A stretch of 64,000 nt of DNA. It comes from Sediminicola sp963974715. GTDB taxonomy: Bacteria; Bacteroidota; Bacteroidia; Flavobacteriales; Flavobacteriaceae. Location of the stretch: contig CAXBDK010000013.1 of the NCBI GenBank assembly GCA_963974715.1, positions 1 through 64,000 of the forward strand. The letters are read 5' to 3'. How positions within the stretch are numbered: the first letter of the stretch is position 1; each line of letters starts with the position of its first letter. Below are positions 51,411 through 61,252 of this stretch, piece after piece. The position numbers and the translations under genes were made by a program. A model generated the notes under the pieces. It ran no database searches. It saw only the letters and a list, made by a program, of their open reading frames with translations, and was not told the DNA's origin.

Positions 51411-54400
51411 ATGTTCCCCAAAAATTCCCCTACCTACGTTTTATGGAGAGACCTTTTAAGGGCAGCCTCTAAATTGCCCCGGCCCGACCTTTTGACATTT
51501 ACCGTGGTGTTCCTGGTTTTTTTAGGTGTCACCGCAGGTTTTGCACAGTTGAGCGATCTGCATTACCTTCCGCCGTTAAAACAGCATACCAACAACAATG
51601 CCATCATACAGCAGGCAATTTACCTGTCGACCCCGGAGACGGAACCATTTGATGTGGAAGTTTTTCAGGGGACCGGAACCGTTCCGTTGACCACCTTATC
51701 CATTTCGAACACGGCGCCGGCCCAATACCGTTTGGGAGATGGGGACAATAATATAACACTAGTATCCAACCCCAATACTGGGGCGGTGCTAAGTGGAAGC
51801 GGTCTTCGATTTCAATCCGCGGCAGGGCAACGCTTTTATGTCAATTATAGGGGTAGGAGCACTTCACAGGCAGGATCCCTTACCTCTAAAGGGCGTCAGG
51901 CACTTGGTACCGCTTTTAAATGGGGCGGGCTCCCCAATTACCTCTCAAATAGTACAACGGTAAGCACCTCATTGGGCATCATGGCCACTGAGGACAATAC
52001 CATTGTGGACATCTTTGGGTATGATCCGGGGTGTCGGTTCCGTTTAGGGAACGACCCCATAGGGATTACCGACGATGTACTGCAGATCAGCCTGAATGCC
52101 GGCGAATCGTATGTATTGGAAGCCATTCCTTCTGCCAGCTTAACGGCAAATATAGATGGTTGGCTAGGTGCATCCATTCGTTCCAATAAAAAAATATCGG
52201 TCAGCAATGGAGCATTGTTGCTTCGGGCTTTTCAGTCCGGGGGTGGTTGGGACGTGGCCATCGATCAGCCCATTCCCGAAAATGTGTTGGGAAAGGAATA
52301 TGTTTTTGTACGTGGAAATGGGGTGGATTATACCGAATTTGCCGTGATCATTGCCACCCAAAACAACACCCAAGTGTTCGTAAATGGTTCCACCGACCCC
52401 TTTGCAACCATACAAAACGGAGATTATGTGATAGTTCCCGGCACAAATTATTCCTCCTCCTCCTCTGGGGGCAATATGTATGTTACCGCTTCCAACGATA
52501 TTTACGCATATCAATGCATTGCCGGCTCTACCAATGATGCTACCGTGGATATGAATTTTATTTCTCCCGTCAATTGTTTGATGCCAAGTACTTTTGATAA
52601 TATACCCAGTATAAATGATGTGGTTGGGCTTACCGTAAACGGTGGCATTACCATCGTGGCCTCAGCTTCCATACCAAATGGGGAAATAGTGGTCACCGCG
52701 GGTGCGGGCACGTTTGATGCCACCACCTTGGTGGAGCGCACGGTAGAAGGGTCCTCCGAATGGAAGACATTTTATGCGCCCGGCCTTTCCGGAAATGTTT
52801 CTGTCAGGGCAACTGGGCCTATTGCGGTCGGTTTTTTGGGAGCCTCCGGGGTCGTGGGGATCGGAGGTTATTTTTCCGGTTTTGATACGGTACCCGTCAT
52901 TGAACTGAACATTACGGGCGGGGGCTGCCTTCCAGGTGCCACCATGGACGTTACCGAAGGATTTTCTTCCTATGAATGGTTTAGGGACGGGGTACCCATT
53001 CCCGATGAAGCCGGTTCTTCCTTTACGCCCACCATTGCGGGGGATTATTATGTAAGGGTTACCCAAGGTTCGTGTACCTATGAATCCGCAGTGCAATCTG
53101 CCTACGATTGCAACCCTGAAATTGTTGTCAGCAATAGGGTGGATAGCCCAAAGGTACTGGAAGGGGATACCGTTACCTTTACCGTTGGGGTTGAATTTTT
53201 GGGGTTTGACCCCATTACGGACCTGGTAATTACCGATCAATTGCCCGAGGGTCTGACCTTGGTTAGTGCCACCCCTAGTTTTGGAACGTGGAATTCTCCC
53301 AACTGGACCATAGGCACCATGCGCAGTGGAGAAGAACATACCCTTACCTTGGTGGCTACGGTGGACGAAGTTTTTGAGGATACCGATTTTATAAATACGG
53401 TCACGAACACGCAGAATGAAACAGATGGCAATACGATTGCCGACGCTCCCACAGTACAGTTGAGCATTACCAACAGTGCCCTATCCGTAACAAAGCAGGC
53501 CCGACCTGCTGCGGACGGTAGTTATGGAACCTTGGGGGAGTCGATCATATACGATCTTGTGGTCACGAATACCGGAAATACCGTGCTCTCCAATATAGGG
53601 ATCACCGATCTGAATGCCGATTCCGGGAGTATAGTACCCAACCTTATCCCAAATTTGGCGATAGGGGAGACAACCACCTTTACCGCCGGCCATAGCATTA
53701 CCGAGGACGATCTGGACCAGGGCTCCGTAACCAATTCCGCCACCGCCACCGCCCTATTGACCAACGGGCATATGATCTCCGATAGCTCGGACAACCCTCA
53801 GGATACTGCAGATATGGATACCAATGGCGACGGGGATCCCGATGATCCTACCATAACGATCATGAACAATAGGGCCCCCAGCAATATTTTCCTGTCCAAT
53901 GATCTGGTTGCCGAGAACAATGTAGCAGGCGATACCGTGGGTTCCTTTACCTCAACGGATCCCGATATGGGGGACACGGCCACCTATACTTTGGTGGCCG
54001 GTGCTGGCGATACCGATAACGATCATTTCGCAATTGGCTCCAATGGCGAACTTCTTATACAAATAGCCGGAAATCATGAAGTTCGGGAAATCTATTCCAT
54101 CCGGGTACGGGTAACCGATTCCGGAAATCTTTTTTATGAGGCCCCCTTTTCCATAACCGTAACAGATGTCAATGATTCTCCCACGGCCTTAGGTCTCAGC
54201 AACAATGTTGTACTGGAAAACAGCGCCATTGCGACCCTTGTGGGCAACTTTTCCGCTACCGATGAGGATGTCTCGGATACCCATACCTATACTTTGGTTG
54301 AAGGAGACGGGGCCAACGATGCGGACAATGGTAGCTTTATGATCAACGGCAACCGTTTGGAACTTGCCGTGGTCCCCGATTTTGAGGTCAAGGCGAGCTA

Positions 54401-55895
54401 TTCGGTATATATCAATGTGAACGATGGCATCAATGATTATGCACAGTCATTCGTTATTGATATTACGGACGTAAACGAAATGCCCACGGCATTGGCCCTC
54501 TCCAATAGCGGTATTGAGGAAAACAGCCCCATAGGCACCGTGGTGGGGACCCTGACCGCCACTGACGGGGATGCCTCCAATACCTTTATGTACAATCTGG
54601 CGGAAGGCGATGGCACCAACGATGCGGACAACGGTAGCTTTACGATCAATGTCAATAGTTTGGAACTGGCCGTGGTCCCCGATTTTGAGGTCAAGGCGAG
54701 CTATTCTGTATATATCAACGTGAACGATGGTGCCAATGATTATACCCAAGCTTTCACGATCGATATTTCGGACGTGAACGAAACCCCCATTTCTATAGCG
54801 CTTGCCAATAATAGCGTACCGGAGAACAGTCCGATCGGCAGTCCCGTTGGCAACCTTTCCACTACCGATATGGATGCTTTTGACACCCATACGTACAGTT
54901 TGGCGGTAGGGGACGGAACCAACGATGTGGACAATAGCAGTTTTATGGTCAACGGCAACCGTTTGGAACTGGCCGTGGTCCCCGATTTTGAGGTCAAGTC
55001 AAGTTATGCAGTGTATATCAACGTAAACGATGGTGCCAATAATTACGCCCAAGCTTTTAACATTGATATTTTGAACGTGAACGAAGCCCCCATTTCAATA
55101 GCACTTTCCAATAATGACATACCGGGGAACAGTGCCATTGGAATCATAGTGGGCAGCCTTTCCACTACCGATGCGGATGTTTTGGACACCCATACCTATA
55201 TTTTGGTTGCAGGTGACGGGACCAATGATGCGGACAACGGTAGTTTTACGATCAATGGCAGTAGTTTGGAACTTGCCGTGGCCCCAAATTTTGGGGAGCG
55301 CGATAGTTATTCGATCCGCATACGCAGTACGGATCAACAAGGATTGTTTGTTGAGGAGGATTTTTTAATTGTTGTTGTCGAGGAGGCGGCTCCGCCCATG
55401 ATTTCCGATGAGGATGGGGACGGGGTTGCCGATTCGATCGATGAATGCCCGAACACCTTAGTGGGAAACACGGTAGGACCCACGGGATGTTCCAGTTTAC
55501 AGCTGGATACGGATGGGGACGGAATTTTGGATGTGGATGACAATTGTCCCTTGATTGCAAATCCCAAGCAGGAAGATGTGGATAGGGATGGAGCGGGCGA
55601 TGTGTGCGATATCCTTGAACTGAATGTATCGGAGGCCATCACTCCCAATGGGGATGGCATCAATGATACCTGGACCATAATCAACATAACAAATTACCCC
55701 AATTCAGTAGTACGGGTCTATAATCAGTGGGGAAATGAGGTGTTCGGTGCGATCGGGTACCAAAACGATTGGGACGGCACCTATAGAGATCGGCAAAGCA
55801 GATTGCCCGAATCCGCTTCATATTACTACCAGATCGACCTTGAAGGCGATGGACCCATAGATCAGGATGGATGGCTTTATATTACCGAACAATAA
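51411..55895 (+). CDS. Giant cadherin-repeat surface protein with T9SS type B sorting domain
   Basis: This protein has about 1,494 aa. I prefer the ATG at 51411 over an in-frame TTG at 51369; the signal helix LLTFTVVFLVFLGVTAGFAQ follows. Order: an IgGFc-binding-like N-terminal region (about 60-485), an Ig-like segment with two Cys (about 510-565), two DUF11-like repeats (about 570-810) and five cadherin-like repeats with DxNDSP/DVNE calcium motifs (about 820-1320). Thrombospondin type-3 calcium repeats (DEDGDGVADSIDECPNT) and a C-terminal gliding-motility-type domain (ITPNGDGINDTW...YNQWGNEVF) complete it. It is exported by the type IX system and probably acts as an adhesin. Confidence 0.92.
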   Translation: MFPKNSPTYVLWRDLLRAASKLPRPDLLTFTVVFLVFLGVTAGFAQLSDLHYLPPLKQHTNNNAIIQQAIYLSTPETEPFDVEVFQGTGTVPLTTLSISNTAPAQYRLGDGDNNITLVSNPNTGAVLSGSGLRFQSAAGQRFYVNYRGRSTSQAGSLTSKGRQALGTAFKWGGLPNYLSNSTTVSTSLGIMATEDNTIVDIFGYDPGCRFRLGNDPIGITDDVLQISLNAGESYVLEAIPSASLTANIDGWLGASIRSNKKISVSNGALLLRAFQSGGGWDVAIDQPIPENVLGKEYVFVRGNGVDYTEFAVIIATQNNTQVFVNGSTDPFATIQNGDYVIVPGTNYSSSSSGGNMYVTASNDIYAYQCIAGSTNDATVDMNFISPVNCLMPSTFDNIPSINDVVGLTVNGGITIVASASIPNGEIVVTAGAGTFDATTLVERTVEGSSEWKTFYAPGLSGNVSVRATGPIAVGFLGASGVVGIGGYFSGFDTVPVIELNITGGGCLPGATMDVTEGFSSYEWFRDGVPIPDEAGSSFTPTIAGDYYVRVTQGSCTYESAVQSAYDCNPEIVVSNRVDSPKVLEGDTVTFTVGVEFLGFDPITDLVITDQLPEGLTLVSATPSFGTWNSPNWTIGTMRSGEEHTLTLVATVDEVFEDTDFINTVTNTQNETDGNTIADAPTVQLSITNSALSVTKQARPAADGSYGTLGESIIYDLVVTNTGNTVLSNIGITDLNADSGSIVPNLIPNLAIGETTTFTAGHSITEDDLDQGSVTNSATATALLTNGHMISDSSDNPQDTADMDTNGDGDPDDPTITIMNNRAPSNIFLSNDLVAENNVAGDTVGSFTSTDPDMGDTATYTLVAGAGDTDNDHFAIGSNGELLIQIAGNHEVREIYSIRVRVTDSGNLFYEAPFSITVTDVNDSPTALGLSNNVVLENSAIATLVGNFSATDEDVSDTHTYTLVEGDGANDADNGSFMINGNRLELAVVPDFEVKASYSVYINVNDGINDYAQSFVIDITDVNEMPTALALSNSGIEENSPIGTVVGTLTATDGDASNTFMYNLAEGDGTNDADNGSFTINVNSLELAVVPDFEVKASYSVYINVNDGANDYTQAFTIDISDVNETPISIALANNSVPENSPIGSPVGNLSTTDMDAFDTHTYSLAVGDGTNDVDNSSFMVNGNRLELAVVPDFEVKSSYAVYINVNDGANNYAQAFNIDILNVNEAPISIALSNNDIPGNSAIGIIVGSLSTTDADVLDTHTYILVAGDGTNDADNGSFTINGSSLELAVAPNFGERDSYSIRIRSTDQQGLFVEEDFLIVVVEEAAPPMISDEDGDGVADSIDECPNTLVGNTVGPTGCSSLQLDTDGDGILDVDDNCPLIANPKQEDVDRDGAGDVCDILELNVSEAITPNGDGINDTWTIINITNYPNSVVRVYNQWGNEVFGAIGYQNDWDGTYRDRQSRLPESASYYYQIDLEGDGPIDQDGWLYITEQ
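54178..55380 (+). repeat. Tandem 303-bp repeats encoding cadherin domains
   Basis: Four units of about 303 bases (101 codons) repeat within the adhesin gene. The block GGTCCCCGATTTTGAGGTCA recurs at about 54371, 54674 and 54977, exactly 303 bases apart. The units are highly similar at DNA level, so repeat number may vary by recombination. A fifth, more divergent unit precedes them (about 53872-54177). Confidence 0.85.
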
Positions 55896-56229
55896 TTATA
55901 AACACCGCAAGATGATCTGGATCTAAAAATGATTGGCATACGGATTAATGTGCCGTACTTGGATGGCCTTGTCCCACATTGCCGACCCCGCTTTTGTAGG
56001 GCCAAAGGCAACACCATGAAAAATAGTGCCATTTGGGACCATTGGATTATGGGTGCGCCGAAATAAAGCCGATACCCATCGGTACTCGTATTGGCTAAAA
56101 TTGGAATTGGCGGGTCTGTCGCCTTGATTTAGGGCAGTTCTTTGGTATTTCAGGGAAGATTGGGGAAATACGGTTCTTAATGTGATTTAAAATGAAAATT
56201 CCCTAATTTTGATTCATAAATCAGCGGAA
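55896..56229. other. Intergenic spacer after the adhesin gene
   Basis: The 334 bases contain no coding sequence or repeat that I can support. Confidence 0.4.
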
Positions 56230-56697
56230 ATGGATAAGCAGGGGAATACGGAATCGATAAGTGCATTCCTAATGGGGGCACCAATTAATTGGGATGGACT
56301 ACTATCCGAAATAATTAACAGATTTGACTGTTCTACGGGCACACTTCATTTTTTGGAAAGGGGCACCTCCCTACTGAAAATTGCTGCCCACCAAGGCATC
56401 CCCGACTTTCTGATTCCCAAGCTGTCCGAAATTCCCATAGGCAAGGGCATGGCGGGAATTGCTGCCGAGCGGAGGGAACCGGTTGAAATGTGCAACCTTC
56501 AGACCGATGCTTCCGGTGTGGCGCGCCCGGCCGCAAAGGAAACCAAAGTGGAGGGCTCCATAGCCGTTCCGATGCTCTTGAACGGTACCCTGTACGGTAC
56601 TTTGGGCATTGCAAAACCCGTTCCCTATAATTTTACCGAGAGGGAAGTGCACGATCTTTTGGAGATTGGAAAGGAGATCTGCGGATACATTCGCTAA
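56230..56697 (+). CDS. GAF-domain protein
   Basis: This is a 155-aa protein; I choose the ATG at 56230, preceded by the purine-rich GCGGAA, over a TTG seven codons upstream. It is almost entirely one GAF domain: GTLHFLERGTSLLKIAAHQGIPDFL, IPIGKGMAGIAAERREPV, VEGSIAVPMLLNGTLYGTLGIAK. It has no output domain, so it may bind a small ligand or act as an fRMsr-like enzyme, although the catalytic Cys set of fRMsr is not evident. Confidence 0.85.
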   Translation: MDKQGNTESISAFLMGAPINWDGLLSEIINRFDCSTGTLHFLERGTSLLKIAAHQGIPDFLIPKLSEIPIGKGMAGIAAERREPVEMCNLQTDASGVARPAAKETKVEGSIAVPMLLNGTLYGTLGIAKPVPYNFTEREVHDLLEIGKEICGYIR

Positions 56698-56802
56698 TTT
56701 CATTTTTTTATCTCCCTAGGCGGATAAAGGATCTAATCGGCCTTATTGCTTTATCCATAGGGAACCGGAGCGGTTTCTTAGCAGAATATGTAATTTTGCA
56801 GG

Positions 56803-57420
56803 ATGTTGGAAAAAGAGGAAAAACTGAATGCGCTTTCACATGCCGTGGGAGTTTTATTGGGTCTTGTTGGCACCTCCGTCCTTTTCTTTGCCAATTCCCA
56901 TAAAACGGCCTATGCAACCTTTGGTCTGGCAATCTATGGGCTATCCCTCATCTTGCTGTTTACCGCTTCCACGCTTTACCATCTTTCATCCGATCCCATA
57001 CGCAAGCACAGGCTTCGTGTCCTGGACCACATCAGCATTTTTTACCTCATTGCGGGCACCTATACGCCGGTAACCTTGATCACACTGTGGGAAGGCAATG
57101 GACTGGCCATTTTTTCAGTGGTTTGGGGCATTGCCCTCGTGGGCACTTTTTTAAAGCTATTTTTGACGGGAAAGTATGAACCCATTTCCCTTTTGCTCTA
57201 CTTGATCATGGGATGGCTCATTGTATTCGACCTCGAGAATTTAGTTGGGGGCACTTCCTTTTTGGGACTGTCCTATTTGATGTTGGGAGGGGCATTTTAT
57301 ACCGTTGGGATACTCTTTTATGCCCTGAGGGCCATTCCCTATAACCATTTTATATGGCATCTTTTTGTACTTGCAGGGGCCATATGCCACTGGATGTTCA
57401 TTTTTACCGATGTGGTCTAG
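56803..57420 (+). CDS. PAQR/hemolysin III-family membrane protein
   Basis: This 205-aa protein has seven predicted membrane helices. Family marks are EEKLNALSHAVGVLLGLVG at the start, the metal-binding TLYHLSSDP and LDHISIFYLIAGTYTP, and the final FIWHLFVLAGAICHWMF. The bacterial family is of uncertain function (membrane homeostasis or hydrolase activity are proposals). Its stop overlaps by four bases the end of the convergent gene. Confidence 0.93.
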   Translation: MLEKEEKLNALSHAVGVLLGLVGTSVLFFANSHKTAYATFGLAIYGLSLILLFTASTLYHLSSDPIRKHRLRVLDHISIFYLIAGTYTPVTLITLWEGNGLAIFSVVWGIALVGTFLKLFLTGKYEPISLLLYLIMGWLIVFDLENLVGGTSFLGLSYLMLGGAFYTVGILFYALRAIPYNHFIWHLFVLAGAICHWMFIFTDVV

Positions 57421-57845
57421 GAACCGAGCATATCACCGTAGTCCTCAAAGAAAGCCTCGAACAACAACATGTTTTCGTTTAAAAAGACCATGGTCCGTTG
57501 CCAAGTGTTCTTGTCGTGTATGGATACCCCTTGCAATTCCACATAGATCCGGGATATTTGCTTTCCATTCTCCAGCACATGGCCATCATCAAAAATAGCC
57601 GCTGGCAGGTATTGATCGATCAAGATCGACCTTATCGAAACCAAGGCGTCCCAAAGGGCCCGTCTCTTTTCCAGGTCCAGGGTCTCCAGATCCAACATAA
57701 CCCTGGCCACAGAGGTATCGAAGTAAAATTTAAAGGAAAAATCCTTGATCTTGGTATTGTAGAGCACCCATTTTTTTGGATATGATTTTCCAAATGATAT
57801 CCAAAAGAGTTCCCTTAGCTGCCTCGATTCTTCCCGACTGAACAT
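57417..57845 (-). CDS. DUF4268-family protein
   Basis: This 142-aa protein resembles DUF4268. Marks are LRELFWISFGKSYPKKWVLYNTKI, then FSFKFYFDTSVARVMLDLE and a C-terminal aromatic-rich helix. No catalytic residues are known to me. It is translationally coupled to the ZIP transporter upstream by a one-base overlap. Confidence 0.75.
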   Translation of the reverse strand: MFSREESRQLRELFWISFGKSYPKKWVLYNTKIKDFSFKFYFDTSVARVMLDLETLDLEKRRALWDALVSIRSILIDQYLPAAIFDDGHVLENGKQISRIYVELQGVSIHDKNTWQRTMVFLNENMLLFEAFFEDYGDMLGS

Positions 57846-58516
57846 TATAATGAATACGCGATGGCAATTCCAAAAATGATCACCAGCATTTTACGTAGGT
57901 TAAACTTGTGCCCTTCCGAACTTTCGAACAATATAACGGTAGAGATATGTAGGAACACCCCTATGACCAATGCCGTAATGCCGGTATAATAGGTATCCAC
58001 CATTTTAACATGGGATGCCATAAAACTTCCCAAAGGGGTCATTATTGAAAAAAGAACGATAAAGAACACCGAATGTATGGGTTTGATCTTGGAATTGATC
58101 AAAAAGATGCTGAGAATGATGGCTATGGGTACCTTATGAACCAAGATTCCATATAAAATGGTGTGGTGCTTTTCTATGGGCAGTCCTTCCAAAAGTGAAT
58201 GCACCGATAGGCTTATGAACAGGAGCCAAGGAAAATGGGAACTGTCCGAATGCAGGTGTACGTGTCCGTGCTCCGCTCCCTTTGAAAAAAATTCGAGGAA
58301 AATCTGGAACAGGATTCCAAGCATCACAAAAATGCCAACGGTCTTGGGATCGGCATTTTTGTAGACTTCGGGAAAAAGCTCAAAAATGGTAAGGGCAAGG
58401 AGGAAAGCCCCGCTAAATGCCAACAATAACTTAATGGATTCCCTGTTTTTTGGTTTTACGATCAATACAAAGGTAAAACTCAACAGCACCGCAAGTATTG
58501 GCAGTAAATATATCAT
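57845..58516 (-). CDS. ZIP-family metal transporter
   Basis: This 223-aa protein has about seven or eight membrane helices, a His-rich cytoplasmic loop (HGHVHLHSDSSH) and the ZIP helix IV/V pattern HSLLEGLPI with His and Glu for metal transport. Zinc or a similar divalent ion is the likely substrate. The length is normal for compact bacterial ZIP proteins. It overlaps the DUF4268 gene by one base. Confidence 0.9.
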   Translation of the reverse strand: MIYLLPILAVLLSFTFVLIVKPKNRESIKLLLAFSGAFLLALTIFELFPEVYKNADPKTVGIFVMLGILFQIFLEFFSKGAEHGHVHLHSDSSHFPWLLFISLSVHSLLEGLPIEKHHTILYGILVHKVPIAIILSIFLINSKIKPIHSVFFIVLFSIMTPLGSFMASHVKMVDTYYTGITALVIGVFLHISTVILFESSEGHKFNLRKMLVIIFGIAIAYSL

Positions 58517-58596
58517 TGATGGTGGGTTTGGTCCACGTACTATTAGGGTGTACCGTGCAATTGGGGCAAAAATAATGTATTTTTGCGGTACTTTTT

Positions 58597-59769
58597 ATGG
58601 AAGGTATGGACAAAAATTTTAAAATGGTGGCCAAGACCCTGTTCGGTTTTGAGGAAATTTTGGCAAAGGAACTGCGCAATTTGGGCGCTGGCAATATAGA
58701 GGAAGGGGTGAGAAGTGTCTCTTTTGAAGGGGACAAGGGTTTTATGTACAAGGCCAACCTATGCCTGCGTACGGCCATAAAGATCGTGAAGCCCATATAT
58801 TCGTTCACGGTGTTGGATGAGAAGGATCTTTATGGAAAAATATATGCCCTGGACTGGGAACCTTATCTGTCCGCAGATACCACCTTCGCAATAGATACCA
58901 CCGTAAACTCGGAAAATTTCACCCATTCCCTGTATGTGTCACAAAAGGTGAAGGATGCCATTGTGGACAAATTTAGGGACAAGACAGGACGGAGGCCCGA
59001 TGTGGACATAAAGTTCCCGGATATCAGGCTCAATATACATATTCAAAACACCCACTGCAATGTTTCCCTTGATACTTCCGGCAGGTCACTGCACCAGCGT
59101 GGTTATAGGACCGCCACCAATATTGCGCCCATTAACGAAGCGCTGGCCGCGGGATTGTTGCTGCTGAGCGGATGGGACGGACAATGCGACTTTCTGGATC
59201 CCATGTGCGGCAGTGGAACGCTGCTTGCCGAGGCGGCCATGATCGCCTGTAACATTCCGGCAAATATCAATAGAAAGGAATTTGCCTTTGAAAAATGGGC
59301 CGATTTTGATGCTGCCCTATTTGAAAGGATAGTGGATGCCAGTCTGAACAAAACAAGGGAATTCCACCATAAGATCTATGGGTACGACAAGGCCCCGTCC
59401 GCGGTACAGAAAGCAAAGGACAATATCCTCAATGCCAATCTGGGCGAGTACATCACCGTGGAAAGGAAGAACTTCTTTGAAACGGAGAAATTTACGGAAA
59501 ACCACCTGCACATGGTCTTTAACCCACCTTATGGCGAACGGTTGGATATAGAGATGGAAGGTTTTTATGCCTCAATTGGGGATACCCTTAAGAAAAAATA
59601 CCCGGGAACGGATGCCTGGTTCATCACTTCAAATCTGGAAGCCCTTAAATTCGTAGGTCTTAGGCCTTCCCGTAAAATAAAGGTCTTTAATAGCCATCTG
59701 GAGTCCAAGTTGGTAAAGTACGTGATGTACGAGGGCAGTAAAAAGGCAAAGTTCAATCAAACCTCCTGA
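58597..59769 (+). CDS. THUMP-domain rRNA methyltransferase (RlmL N-terminal-like)
   Basis: This 390-aa protein has an N-terminal ferredoxin-like plus THUMP RNA-binding region (about 1-160) and a class I methyltransferase domain. The AdoMet loop is DPMCGSGTLLAEAA and the amino-methylating motif is NPPYGERL. It should methylate a guanine N2 in 23S rRNA. A start at 58606 is possible. It is divergent from the ZIP gene, and the next small gene begins four bases after its stop. Confidence 0.92.
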   Translation: MEGMDKNFKMVAKTLFGFEEILAKELRNLGAGNIEEGVRSVSFEGDKGFMYKANLCLRTAIKIVKPIYSFTVLDEKDLYGKIYALDWEPYLSADTTFAIDTTVNSENFTHSLYVSQKVKDAIVDKFRDKTGRRPDVDIKFPDIRLNIHIQNTHCNVSLDTSGRSLHQRGYRTATNIAPINEALAAGLLLLSGWDGQCDFLDPMCGSGTLLAEAAMIACNIPANINRKEFAFEKWADFDAALFERIVDASLNKTREFHHKIYGYDKAPSAVQKAKDNILNANLGEYITVERKNFFETEKFTENHLHMVFNPPYGERLDIEMEGFYASIGDTLKKKYPGTDAWFITSNLEALKFVGLRPSRKIKVFNSHLESKLVKYVMYEGSKKAKFNQTS

Positions 59770-59773
59770 TCAA

Positions 59774-60004
59774 ATGAGGGCAAAATACAGGGCACTTCTA
59801 TATAATTTTTTGGGATTTGCCGTCCTTTTTATACTTATACGGCTCCTTTTGGGGCATTATTTTAATGCCGGCACATTCGTATTGGCCCTGGTCTCGGCGT
59901 TGGTCGCCAACCTGCTGGCCCCAAAATTTGGGGTCGTCAAGACCCACGGTGGCGAAAGACTTTTTATGAAATGGGTCTTTAGGAAGGGGGTCAAAGAACT
60001 TTAA
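59774..60004 (+). CDS. Small two-helix membrane protein
   Basis: This 76-aa protein has two hydrophobic segments (about 10-26 and 34-50), then a basic tail (KTHGGERLFMKWVFRKGVKE). I recognise no named family. It follows the methyltransferase gene by four bases and is probably co-transcribed. Confidence 0.7.
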   Translation: MRAKYRALLYNFLGFAVLFILIRLLLGHYFNAGTFVLALVSALVANLLAPKFGVVKTHGGERLFMKWVFRKGVKEL

Positions 60005-60009
60005 GGGTC

Positions 60010-60753
60010 CTAATTGTCCGTTTCTTTATCGATGGGTTTGCGGGCTTTTTTATAAAGGGGGATAAGATAGGATATGGAGTAGTTATAACTGGCCCCAAAG
60101 TTGCTCCCATCTGTAATACGGTTAAATCCGGGAACCCAAAGATTGGGAAATTCCTGCGAGCCTTGGTTGGTGAACAGGTAACCAAGCCGTACACTGGCCC
60201 CAAGATATATATGGGCAAACAGTTCAACCTTGGTCCCCAGCAGCACCTCCAACCATACGGCGGATAGGCCCCCGAATTCCCTGTTGGGGTTGGACCCGAC
60301 CACAAAATTGGCGGGATTCCAATACCGGTTGCTACTGTAAATATTATAATCGTTAAGGGTCTGGCTAAAAGTACTATAGGCCAAACGGCTCCCCAGAAAA
60401 ATACTGTTCTGCATTCCCAACCAGTTCTGGTACGTATTGTAATCGGCGCCCAATTTCAGGTAACTGCCAGAAGAGGTGTAATTGTAGAGGTCCTCCTGCC
60501 TAGTGCTTTTTTCGTTTCCGAGTTCCGCGGCCAGATAGAATTTTTGGTTAAGCCTAAAATCGCCCACCAATTCAAGTCCGGTGTACCCATCGGTAAAAAA
60601 CGATTGTCCCAGCCTACTAAGGTCCAGACCCACCCGAAGGCCATATATTTCCCTGTGAACCACGGTATCCTTCGGTTGAAGATCGATGGATTCTTGGGAC
60701 CTGCCCAAAAAAATACCGCAGAGCAGGCAACTACTAATGATATATCTTAACAT
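60010..60753 (-). CDS. DUF6048-like secreted beta-strand-rich protein
   Basis: This 247-aa protein has a signal peptide (to about residue 20) and alternating, aromatic-rich strands ending in a positively charged tail. It looks like an outer-membrane or periplasmic beta-barrel-like protein of the DUF6048 kind found in flavobacteria beside rlmD. Its start lies 20 bases inside the upstream DUF6452-like gene, so translation is coupled. The function is unknown. Confidence 0.75.
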   Translation of the reverse strand: MLRYIISSCLLCGIFLGRSQESIDLQPKDTVVHREIYGLRVGLDLSRLGQSFFTDGYTGLELVGDFRLNQKFYLAAELGNEKSTRQEDLYNYTSSGSYLKLGADYNTYQNWLGMQNSIFLGSRLAYSTFSQTLNDYNIYSSNRYWNPANFVVGSNPNREFGGLSAVWLEVLLGTKVELFAHIYLGASVRLGYLFTNQGSQEFPNLWVPGFNRITDGSNFGASYNYSISYLIPLYKKARKPIDKETDN

Positions 60754-61249
60754 GGGCAGAAACTTGGTCTTTTACGAGTGTTTGTACAATTTCCACATCC
60801 TGAATCCAGGCATCGTCATCGGTGGGAAGTTCGAACGTAAGTGTATCAAAATTGGCAACAAAGCCACAGGCCCGGGAAACAAAAACTTCCTGGGTGGTGT
60901 AATTAAATGTTATCACGTCCACATTTCCGGTTTCCATTCCGCTTTCATCAGAGGCCGAATTGGAAATGAGCACATAAGAGGTGGTATCGGCATCTATTTG
61001 CAACGGTATCGTTATCTCGTCCAGATTTGTCCTGTCCGCCACCGTATTCACCGTGGTATCCTTTTCCACCCCTACTACCCTAAGGGCCGTTACCTCTTGG
61101 GCCACCTCAGGATTTTCAATATCATAAAACCCGATTACCAATAACGGGGTATCGCCTTCCACACAGATATCATCCTTTTCGCATCCATAAAAAGAAAGAA
61201 TGGAAATGGTGCATGCCAATAGGGCTATCGTTTTTGTAAGATGTTGCAT
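60734..61249 (-). CDS. DUF6452-like lipoprotein
   Basis: This 171-aa protein has a signal with a lipobox-like SFYGC (Cys at about 23), then GCEKDDICVEGDTPLLVIGFYD, typical of DUF6452. It is probably outer-membrane anchored. It starts three bases after the rlmD stop and overlaps the DUF6048-like gene, so the three form one operon. The function is unknown. Confidence 0.78.
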   Translation of the reverse strand: MQHLTKTIALLACTISILSFYGCEKDDICVEGDTPLLVIGFYDIENPEVAQEVTALRVVGVEKDTTVNTVADRTNLDEITIPLQIDADTTSYVLISNSASDESGMETGNVDVITFNYTTQEVFVSRACGFVANFDTLTFELPTDDDAWIQDVEIVQTLVKDQVSAHVKIYH

Positions 61250-61252
61250 TAT

